Part shown: positions 6,901 through 12,871 of the stretch, in pieces | How positions within the stretch are numbered: position 1 is the stretch's first letter | How the letters are laid out: every line of letters begins with the position of its first letter | DNA from: Oscillospiraceae bacterium | GTDB lineage: Bacteria; Bacillota; Clostridia; UBA1381 | Direction: 5' to 3' | Length of the DNA stretch: 18,029 nucleotides | Assembly (NCBI GenBank): GCA_015068545.1 | Contig: SVKH01000013.1 | Coordinates: forward strand, 1 to 18,029 | The notes under the pieces: generated by a model | The model's database searches: none | Seen by the model: the letters and a program-made list of their open reading frames with translations, nothing else | Told to the model about the DNA's origin: nothing | Program-made: the position numbers and the translations under genes

Positions 6901-9662
6901 CAACAATTGCCGGTGTAAATCTTGCTGATTATTATGATGTAACAGCAGGCGGACACCAGATTGTTGCAGTTCCTTTGAAGGATTTTGTAAATACATCTGT
7001 ATTTACTGATATGTATGGTAAAGCATGGGGACTTAAACAATATAATGAGAACAGAAAGCTTGATCTTAGAGCTCTAAGTGGTATGGGTATCGTTAAGCAG
7101 GATAAGGATGCATCAACAGTAACAACAGCTGATGTATATATGAAGCAGCTTAAGATTATGGATATCCAAACTCCTCAGAATTTCAAGGCTGAAACAAAGA
7201 ACGGTGTTGTTAATCTTTCTTGGGACGGCACAACAGATAAGGATGTAGTTTACAATGTTGTAAAGACAGTAAACGGCATCAAGAAATATCTAAATGCCGG
7301 TCAAAAGAATTACTACAATGACGTTGATGTAGAAGAAGGGGTAGAATATTCATACGCAATTGTAGCTGTACACACAGGTACAGGTGCAAGAATTATGTCA
7401 CCTGAAAGTGACTCTGTAATTGTTACATCAGAAGGCTCAACAACAGTTGAAAAGGTTGATGTAGTACTTATTGACTACGAAGCTAATGCATATACAGAGA
7501 ATAAGTCACCGGCTGCGTATTATCATGGTGCAGGCTCACAATATAATGACTACAAGACTTCATGGGAATGGGAGCACAATGGCGGATACCGTGTAACAAT
7601 CGACGATAACAATGGCGATGATACAATATCTGATACCGAAATTAACGGCTCAGTTCAGGGCTTAGCATCACACGGTTCACCTGATGGCGCAAAGAACTGG
7701 GGAAGTGCAAACTGGGGACATGATGGCTTCAGATTACAACGTTACTGGACAAATGGTGATGCAGAATCTATGGCAGCCATCCCTGACAATCAATGGGGTA
7801 ACTTGGTAGATATCTCAGCAGGTAAAGAATCTGCTTATGCAATCTTCGAAGTTAAGATAGGCAATAAGAATACTGCAACAGAAGGTATTTACCTGACAGT
7901 TTCATCAGTATATGGTCCTGAGAACGTTTATGGCTTCGACGCAACTGCAGGATACCCTGTAACAAAGGAAAATCAACCAAATGTTAAGGATAAGCAGCAC
8001 GGAGCTACTGCTATATTTGGTGTTCCGCTAGAAGACTACTATGACTTTGATAAGGGCGGATATCAGACATTCATGATTCCGATTACAGAATTCTCACAAA
8101 ATGCAGAATTTGTTGATGTATTCGGAAAATCTGACTTCGGTGCAAACGACTATGATGCATCTGCAGTTAAGTTCGTTCCGGAAATGTTCGATGGTATGGG
8201 TGCTGCAAAGCTTGATACAGACCCAGACAATCTTACAACATTCGATATTTTCTTAAAGACATTGAAGATAGTTAATGTAGCGGCTCCTAAGAAGCTTACA
8301 GCTACTATTGACGGTGTAAATGTTGTTCTTTCATGGCCGGCATCTGCTACAAATGATGTATCAGGCTACGAAGTTTACAAAAATGGTGAACTTCTGACAA
8401 CTGTAAGAACTACTTCCTATACAGATACAGGCGCAGGAATGGATGCTAATAAGTACAGCGTAAGAGCAATCCATTCAGGATATGGAATCAAGTCTGCTCA
8501 CACATACAGCGGAACAGTTAAGCTTCCTACAGGAACAGTTAAGCTTTACCAAGGCACAGGCTCTTCTAAGGTTGAAACTAAGTATGTAGAATTAGGCGAT
8601 ATGACAGTTTCCGGTTACTCTATGGAAGAGGGAAATACTCTTTATGTAGCAAGATATGATGCAGAGGGAAGACTAATCGGCGCTTATAAGGAAGCACTTC
8701 CACTAAACGCTTGGAAGGACGTTGCTATCAACGTAGCTGATGAAAACGAGATAATCAAGTGCTTCATCTGGAATACTACAACATATGAGCCGGCTTCTGA
8801 AACATATATGTTTAAGAAACTTGGTATCAAGACATACATGATCACATATCCATCATTTGGAACAAAGGCTGTAACCTTCAACATCAATGACGGAGCTGAT
8901 ACAGATGCAGCAGTTATAGATCTTATGCACGAATACGGCATCAATGCTACATTCGGCTTAACAGATGCTACAACTGACTACTCAATTTACGAACACGAAG
9001 ACTTCGAAATTGCAAACCACACAACTCACATTCCTATGTATGCTGAGTATGCGTTCACAGATGAAAACGGAAATACCGTTACACCTCCTACATATGATGA
9101 ATGTGTAGAGTCTATCGAAATAGTAGAAACTTTGATAGAAGATGGAACAGGTACTGCTCCGGTAGGTTTTGCATGGCCATACTTCGCTCCAGAGGAAAGA
9201 AGCATCTATAATCAGCTTAAGCTACATCTTGCAACTAATAACTACGAATATATGCGTGACAGTCAGGTAACAGGATCTTACGATCTACCGGCAGACTGGA
9301 AGGATTGGGGTATTTCTGCATGGGTACAAAAGGATAACACCGATTCTATCCTTGACCTTGCAAATGATTATAAGGGTCTGAACACAACATTGTTCAAGGT
9401 TCTATCTATTGCAGGTAACGGAGAGGATATGACAGAGGCAGAACTACTTGCATTCTACGAAGAGCTATTTACAAAGCTTTCAGATGAAGAAATCTGGAAG
9501 GCTACAAACCTAGAGGTTTGCAGATATATTCAGGCTACTAATAAGCTTGAAATCACAAAAGAATATATCTATAACCCAACCAGCGAAACAATCTACATGA
9601 TTGTAAACGGTGGTGAATGGGTTGCAGAGCCTAATTCATACGCGCACGCTATAGAAGAGTAA
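3966..9662 (+). CDS. Giant secreted multimodular protein: four (jelly-roll-like + FN3) units and a NodB/CE4 deacetylase-like domain
   Basis: The protein has 1898 residues. ATG 3966 is preferred over an upstream in-frame GTG at 3942 because AAGGGAG (3951-3957) sits 8 nt before it and the signal peptide (residues 1-28, cut near SSMAA) begins there. Four similar units follow, each a roughly 280-residue beta-rich module plus an FN3 domain: FN3 at about 306-392, 697-782, 1067-1155 and 1440-1522. Each module shares a G-Y-x-V/L-F strand and a DYY...GG-x-Q...VPL segment, suggesting carbohydrate-binding jelly rolls. Modules 3 and 4 carry EF-hand-like loops (D847-N-N-G-D851...D855..E858; D1214-N-N-G-D1218...E1225). 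Residues about 1630-1898 resemble NodB deacetylase: TFNINDG (D1642), NHTTH (H1685, H1688) and WPY (1737-1739). The usual catalytic-base Asp of the T-F-D-D-G motif appears as N1641. No LPXTG or SLH anchor is seen. It is the first gene of an operon, 15 nt before the phosphatase gene. Confidence 0.85.
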   Translation: MKRKLRSLLALVLSAGMLLAILPSSMAAGTDVVKDYMNWPNWSAAGYLEGTSYYTGALSGEYNTWSGYTGRSGGNAKHWISDASLADSTAITPKIYRIRGDVNSLTDAPTRGGAFGYVGHNYGKLSAIADKETVPADWWMGVKDISAYKDNGYLVFKVDSTPVNYNNAYFCITAVADQYGMYPFESTGTTLPITKETHGENTTWKDHRVTAINGVKVSDYYAGSGAQVVAIPLKKLVDDPDFQEFGGTYCGDAGAKGNLETLYANPDYKMDLRLYSGAGVAKREAGVGERLEMRLTASEGFKIVALQSPTNLKATVNENKISLSWTGTNDEGVTYRLVKEIDGAKEYIEVGTDTAYVDSVTANGTYTYSVEAFSVTYNVPSPASNSVEAVVAVEGSIDADAESLILEDFTVPTGASNTTERAKPQPMFLGDLYASSSGTISPYRFSAANYYESKSDYQRWYINDTGYGTDKGRAITYRPRKAGEYFVTRDIGGVATDIDAYVPWYAGYVKDGDYGYNNGGDGYVPEEWIQDKWGFNGYRYNYNVVQNGYRDLSEYIDNGYILFNISIPSGMNIDGVYLGVTTTSSSWLAETPAGQTVAGVPLKNYYDTSVGGYQTIMVPFSDFDFTKNGGNNDVLINNMSGWEWVYFNGYDDYRKYNEMHWEYFTGIGLVRQDNDSTKCEEFYADIKNLAVVNDIVKPSTLTAEFIPASECVALEWTESGYTDTTYTLIKNNGGIITEIDLGEDTIYVDREIDDGNYTYAIKTTVGKYALTRTSAEAEVEVTGLGGGDIGGDDVEKTVDPVKFDLDPMTYKSEKDAVAYYKGKSPGYNNFRVTGNYTNDGYQSLISDNNGDATIDNSEINAEISDALSDSPVGTKNWGAANWAFEGFHLNYSWTANDATSISKVPDEHWGNVFDASSYVDTGYAVFEIDLGNTNTTTDGLYLALKGVTDPWAFHYSGGAEPPITKEKYPDMADNTHYASTIAGVNLADYYDVTAGGHQIVAVPLKDFVNTSVFTDMYGKAWGLKQYNENRKLDLRALSGMGIVKQDKDASTVTTADVYMKQLKIMDIQTPQNFKAETKNGVVNLSWDGTTDKDVVYNVVKTVNGIKKYLNAGQKNYYNDVDVEEGVEYSYAIVAVHTGTGARIMSPESDSVIVTSEGSTTVEKVDVVLIDYEANAYTENKSPAAYYHGAGSQYNDYKTSWEWEHNGGYRVTIDDNNGDDTISDTEINGSVQGLASHGSPDGAKNWGSANWGHDGFRLQRYWTNGDAESMAAIPDNQWGNLVDISAGKESAYAIFEVKIGNKNTATEGIYLTVSSVYGPENVYGFDATAGYPVTKENQPNVKDKQHGATAIFGVPLEDYYDFDKGGYQTFMIPITEFSQNAEFVDVFGKSDFGANDYDASAVKFVPEMFDGMGAAKLDTDPDNLTTFDIFLKTLKIVNVAAPKKLTATIDGVNVVLSWPASATNDVSGYEVYKNGELLTTVRTTSYTDTGAGMDANKYSVRAIHSGYGIKSAHTYSGTVKLPTGTVKLYQGTGSSKVETKYVELGDMTVSGYSMEEGNTLYVARYDAEGRLIGAYKEALPLNAWKDVAINVADENEIIKCFIWNTTTYEPASETYMFKKLGIKTYMITYPSFGTKAVTFNINDGADTDAAVIDLMHEYGINATFGLTDATTDYSIYEHEDFEIANHTTHIPMYAEYAFTDENGNTVTPPTYDECVESIEIVETLIEDGTGTAPVGFAWPYFAPEERSIYNQLKLHLATNNYEYMRDSQVTGSYDLPADWKDWGISAWVQKDNTDSILDLANDYKGLNTTLFKVLSIAGNGEDMTEAELLAFYEELFTKLSDEEIWKATNLEVCRYIQATNKLEITKEYIYNPTSETIYMIVNGGEWVAEPNSYAHAIEE

Positions 9663-9677
9663 TAGGAGGAAAACAGC

Positions 9678-12152
9678 ATGAAAAACTTAAAGTATAAAAT
9701 ATTTTCTTTAATGTACTGCGTAGCAGTAACGCTGTCGTTTGTTACTCTTCCTGTGCAAGCGGCAGAACCAACAATCAAAAACGTAATTTATCTTATGCCA
9801 GACGGTGGCGGATACGGTCAGTACGATTTTGCTAACTACTTCCGCCAGCAGGGTGGCTTTGATGAAACTGTATTGCCTACAGCAACTCAGAGAGATACTG
9901 CTCCAATGTTTGTTGAGGACTACCTTGCAGGTTCTATCAGAACACGTTCTGCAAATGCAGAAATCACAGACTCGGCAGCCGGTGGTACAGCTGAATCATC
10001 AGGTTACAGAACAAACAACGGTTATCTTGGTGTAACACCTCAAAAGCTTCCGAAGGCTACAATCTTAGAGGCTGCTCAGGAGCTTGGTAAGAGAACAGGT
10101 CTTGTTTCACAGGCTTACTTCTACCATGCATCTCCTGCATCGTTCGCATCTCACTGGCCGGATCGTGGAACTTACGATATCATCGCAAGACAGATGCACG
10201 ATCAAGGAGTTGATGTTGTAATGTGCGGTGGCTACGGCCCTGCTCAGGAGATGGATCCAACATTGTCGATTGAGATACCAAGAGAAAATGGTTACAAGAT
10301 TGTGAATAACAGAGCTGACCTTGATACTATTGAATCAGGTGATAAGGTTTGGGGAAATTTTGCGACACAAACTCTTGGTTATGACTACCAGCTTCCTACG
10401 AATGAGCCAAGAATGGCAGAAATCACAGAAGCAGCTATCCGTGCTCTTGACGGCAGTGAAGAAGGCTTCTTCTTGTTCATCGAGGTTTCTCACACAGATA
10501 ACCACGGTAACGATGCAAGACACGCAGCTTCTGAGTTCAATGTACTTTCAGAATGTTTCGAGATTTGTGTAGACTACGCTAAGGAAAACGGCGAAACAAT
10601 GGTAGTTTCTATTGCCGACCACGATACAGGTGGTATGACAATCATCCCTGATAAGATTAATGAAGCTTATCAGCAAGTTAAAATCGGCAGAAATCCTAAT
10701 ACAAGCCTGATGGCTTGGGAATCTACTAACCACACAAGTCAGAATGTACCATGTTTCTTCTATGCACCTGAAGGAGTTTCAATCCCAGGACTTAACCCAG
10801 TTGTTGGCGATACAGAAGAAACTCGTGGTGACTGGAAGGCGCAAACAGGTACTTATGTAGCTGATAATACAGCAATGCCTCTATATGTGGCAGACCTTTG
10901 GAATGTTGACCTTGATGCTATCACAGAAGAACTTTTCGTTGATGTAACTGAAATCGGTACAGTTAACCCTGACGGTACTTTCGAATTTGCATCAGGCGAT
11001 AAGTCTATGGAGCCATATACAGATAAGTACATCAAGGACGGCGTTGAATACTCAACAGATGGTAGAATTTCTCTTTACCTTGATGATAGGTTCTATGTTC
11101 CTGCTTGTGTAGTAGAAGAGGACGACTGGAATTATAAGGGCGGTTCAATGAACGGTTTCTTTGGTAGCGGCAGCGAGGCTGACCCATACCTTATAAAGAA
11201 CCCATATGACTTTATCGAATTTTCATATAACCTGACAAACGGAGAAGATTATTCCGGCGTATACTTCCAACAGACAAAGGATATCGACCTTGTTCCTTAT
11301 GCATCAGAGTATACTCCTGTTCCATCTACTTCAACATTTGCAGGTACATATGACGGCGCAGGATATGCAATCAATGCAGAAATATCTGTAGCAAATGATG
11401 CGTGCATATTCCCAACAGTTTCAGGTACAATTATGAACGTTGGAACAACCGGCTCAATTACTTCAAAGGGCACTCACGCAGCAGGTATCTGTCGCAAGCT
11501 TACACCAAGCGGCAAGCTTGTAAACAGCTATTCTACAATGGATATCATTGGTAATGCTGTTGCTGGTCTTGTGTATAACCAGTACGGTACAGTTGCTAAC
11601 TGCTACTTTGGCGGAACAGTAGCTGCCAAGAAGGCTATAAATGCTCTTGGATTAAAGCATGGCGCTGGTAAGTTCCAGAACACATATTATGTAAAGGGAG
11701 TTCACCAGTATGCAGGTGACGGAATAACAGCTATGACAACAGCCCAGATGCTTACAGGCTTTGCTGATACACTAAATAATGGTGTAGCAGCAGCTGCTAC
11801 TATCGCAGGCGTTGAAGAAAGTGATATGGCTGTATGGACTCAAGGCACAAATCAACTTCCAGAGCTTGAAGTTCCGGTTGCAACTGTAGAAACTGTAACA
11901 GTAACTCCAGCTACAGCAACAGTTAAGAAGGGTGAAAGCCTACAACTAAATGCAACAGTAGAAGGTAAGAATAATCCATCTCAAGAGGTTATCTGGCAGC
12001 TTATTCCAGATAGCACAGATGGCTCAACAGTTAATGAAGATGGCTTGTTGACTATATCAGCTACTGAAACACAAACTGAGTTTATCGTTCTTGCTAAGTC
12101 TAAGATTGACGGAAGTAAGACTAATAACTGTAAGGTAACAATTACAGATTGA
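9678..12152 (+). CDS. Secreted alkaline phosphatase with GLUG-like and Big_2 domains
   Basis: The protein has 824 residues. The signal peptide is residues 1-28 (cut near PVQA). Residues about 32-430 form an alkaline phosphatase domain: D42 in MPDGGG, D98-S99-A-A with S99 as likely phosphorylated nucleophile, the YHASPASFASHWPDR block, E269..H272-T-D274-N-H276 as metal ligands, A-D314-H315-D-T-G-G, and H352 in NHTSQNVP. These correspond to the zinc and magnesium sites of the family, so activity is likely. Residues about 487-735 are a GLUG-like repeat region (ADPYLIKNPYDFIEF, FAGTYDGAGY, AGLVYNQYGTVANCYF). Residues 735-824 are a Big_2 Ig-like domain. It is far longer than the usual roughly 450-550-residue enzyme because of these surface domains. 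AGGAGG (9665-9670) lies 7 nt before the ATG. It releases phosphate outside the cell, perhaps from the glycan bound by the upstream protein. Confidence 0.92.
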   Translation: MKNLKYKIFSLMYCVAVTLSFVTLPVQAAEPTIKNVIYLMPDGGGYGQYDFANYFRQQGGFDETVLPTATQRDTAPMFVEDYLAGSIRTRSANAEITDSAAGGTAESSGYRTNNGYLGVTPQKLPKATILEAAQELGKRTGLVSQAYFYHASPASFASHWPDRGTYDIIARQMHDQGVDVVMCGGYGPAQEMDPTLSIEIPRENGYKIVNNRADLDTIESGDKVWGNFATQTLGYDYQLPTNEPRMAEITEAAIRALDGSEEGFFLFIEVSHTDNHGNDARHAASEFNVLSECFEICVDYAKENGETMVVSIADHDTGGMTIIPDKINEAYQQVKIGRNPNTSLMAWESTNHTSQNVPCFFYAPEGVSIPGLNPVVGDTEETRGDWKAQTGTYVADNTAMPLYVADLWNVDLDAITEELFVDVTEIGTVNPDGTFEFASGDKSMEPYTDKYIKDGVEYSTDGRISLYLDDRFYVPACVVEEDDWNYKGGSMNGFFGSGSEADPYLIKNPYDFIEFSYNLTNGEDYSGVYFQQTKDIDLVPYASEYTPVPSTSTFAGTYDGAGYAINAEISVANDACIFPTVSGTIMNVGTTGSITSKGTHAAGICRKLTPSGKLVNSYSTMDIIGNAVAGLVYNQYGTVANCYFGGTVAAKKAINALGLKHGAGKFQNTYYVKGVHQYAGDGITAMTTAQMLTGFADTLNNGVAAAATIAGVEESDMAVWTQGTNQLPELEVPVATVETVTVTPATATVKKGESLQLNATVEGKNNPSQEVIWQLIPDSTDGSTVNEDGLLTISATETQTEFIVLAKSKIDGSKTNNCKVTITD

Positions 12153-12268
12153 TAGGCGTTAAAATTGCCCATAATAGGCTCAGGTCACCACTCGGCGTAC
12201 CAACGTACGCCGTCGGGAAAACCTAACGGTTGACCTTCACCAATTCTAAGCAATTTTTCCTGCCTATC
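12151..12268. repeat. 118-bp nested stem-loop element (structured RNA or MITE-like)
   Basis: Four inverted pairs nest around one centre: GATAGGC (12151-12157) with GCCTATC (12262-12268); AAAATTGC (12161-12168) with GCAATTTT (12250-12257); AGGTCA (12182-12187) with TGACCT (12231-12236); CGGCGTAC (12193-12200) with GTACGCCG (12205-12212) around a CAAC loop. The left arm overlaps the phosphatase stop codon. GCCTATC can alternatively pair with GATAGGT at 12271-12277. The outer two pairs read like imperfect terminal inverted repeats. Whether this acts as RNA (3' end protection, attenuation) or is a small non-autonomous element cannot be decided here. Confidence 0.6.
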
Positions 12269-12312
12269 AAGATAGGTGTATAATCGTTGTCAGACAGTTA
12301 CAATAATACGAG

Positions 12313-12340
12313 GGAGCTGTACATCTGTACAGCTCCTTTT
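12313..12340 (+). terminator. Rho-independent terminator of the deacetylase-phosphatase operon
   Basis: GGAGCTGTAC (12313-12322) and GTACAGCTCC (12327-12336) form a perfect 10-bp stem with a 4-nt loop ATCT, followed by TTTT. It lies 160 nt past the phosphatase stop, after the nested stem-loop element, which would therefore be part of the operon's 3' UTR. Confidence 0.8.
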
Positions 12341-12366
12341 GCGTGATCTTATCACTACAATAATTA

Positions 12367-12433
12367 AGTATCTATTTTGAGGACGTAGTACTTTTTATTT
12401 AGTTAAAAAGTGCTACGTCCCCTTTTTGGATAT
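12367..12433. repeat. Left copy of palindromic flanking repeat with long hairpin
   Basis: AGTATCTATTTTG (12367-12379) leads into a 16-bp hairpin: GGACGTAGTACTTTTT (12381-12396) pairs with AAAAAGTGCTACGTCC (12405-12420), with one G-U pair and an 8-nt loop. It then exits with CCTTTTTGGATA. Both ends are repeated at 16598-16631 in the same orientation. Short GGGGACG-type palindromes are often associated with REP/IS200-like elements in clostridia, but no transposase is present here. The hairpin followed by CCTTTTT could also terminate transcription. Confidence 0.65.
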
Positions 12434-12581
12434 ACGCAAAACCGACAATGAGTTACACGAGGACTTGTATTCCGAGCGTTCTTCAATTATACGCAAATTA
12501 AGAGCTTACAAACAGCAACAAGAACAAACATATCCTAAATCAAAACAGCAGAGCCACGATGACGAAGAATGGGAGTTGTAA
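12429..12581 (+). pseudogene. 3' remnant of an unrecognised gene
   Basis: This frame reads D-I-R-K-T-D-N-E-L-H-E-D-L-Y-S-E-R-S-S-I-I-R-K-L and continues to H-D-D-E-E-W-E-L before TAA (12579-12581), about 50 codons. It has the strongly hydrophilic, Gln/Glu/Lys-rich look of a protein C-terminus. There is no start codon or ribosome binding site in frame; the frame is joined at its 5' end to the palindromic repeat and meets a stop at 12378. It may be the tail of a mobilisation or other accessory protein truncated when the repeat arrived, but I cannot name the family. Confidence 0.4.
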
Positions 12582-12621
12582 AAAAAGTTATCGGAAAAAT
12601 GATGAATTTTAGGTAAACCCA

Positions 12622-12650
12622 TTGCAGATAATGAAAAACTATGTTATACT
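12622..12650 (+). promoter_or_regulatory. Promoter of the LRR surface-protein gene
   Basis: TTGCAG (12622-12627) and TATACT (12645-12650) are separated by 17 nt. The predicted start near 12657 gives a leader of about 215 nt before the start codon, unusually long and highly structured. Confidence 0.65.
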
Positions 12651-12701
12651 TGTTAAACTACATTATACACATATAATGGATTAATTGTATTCTTTTGTAT
12701 A

Positions 12702-12829
12702 ATCACTGTAAAGTGTACGCAAATTAGGTAAAAGCGTACACTCTGGCGAAACTTTGCAGTGATGTACAAGTATGAGTATGGTGTAGCAACCTAAAGTCAG
12801 GGTTGTATGTTTTTCGGTGCATAGCCCTG
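12702..12829 (+). promoter_or_regulatory. Structured leader with pseudoknot and antiterminator (riboswitch-like, class unknown)
   Basis: Stem 1 pairs ATCACTGTAAAG (12702-12713) with CTTTGCAGTGAT (12752-12763), with one wobble. Nested directly inside, GTGTACGC (12713-12720) pairs with GCGTACAC (12734-12741); the two stems share base 12713. The 13-nt loop of stem 2 contains TTAGGT (12724-12729), the exact complement of ACCTAA at 12789-12794 outside stem 1, giving a predicted pseudoknot. Immediately after it, CAGGGTTGTA (12798-12807) can pair with TAGCCCTG (12822-12829), using bases that also form the 5' arm of the downstream terminator. This aptamer plus mutually exclusive hairpins is the layout of a transcriptional attenuator. 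By eye it does not match c-di-GMP, cobalamin, purine, SAM, T-box or other leader motifs I know. Confidence 0.6.
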
Positions 12830-12851
12830 AAATATGGGTTATGCACTTTTT
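12817..12851 (+). terminator. Intrinsic terminator within the LRR-gene leader
   Basis: GTGCATAGCCC (12817-12827) pairs with GGGTTATGCAC (12836-12846), an 11-bp stem with one wobble and an 8-nt loop, followed at once by TTTTT (12847-12851). It ends 20 nt before the start codon, just ahead of the GGGGGA ribosome binding site, so it can only be an attenuator for the gene at 12872. Confidence 0.8.
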
Positions 12852-12871
12852 AAATTATGGGGGAATCATAA

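Noticed and set aside
12714..12794. c-di-GMP-I (GEMM) riboswitch because of ACGCAAA and GTAGCAACC strings
   Set aside because: These strings fall in different structural positions from the GEMM core, and the tetraloop-receptor arrangement is absent.
12702..12803. Cobalamin-riboswitch-like strings (CACTGTAAAG and AAGTCAGGG)
   Set aside because: The order is reminiscent, but the conserved core segments and the B12 box are missing.
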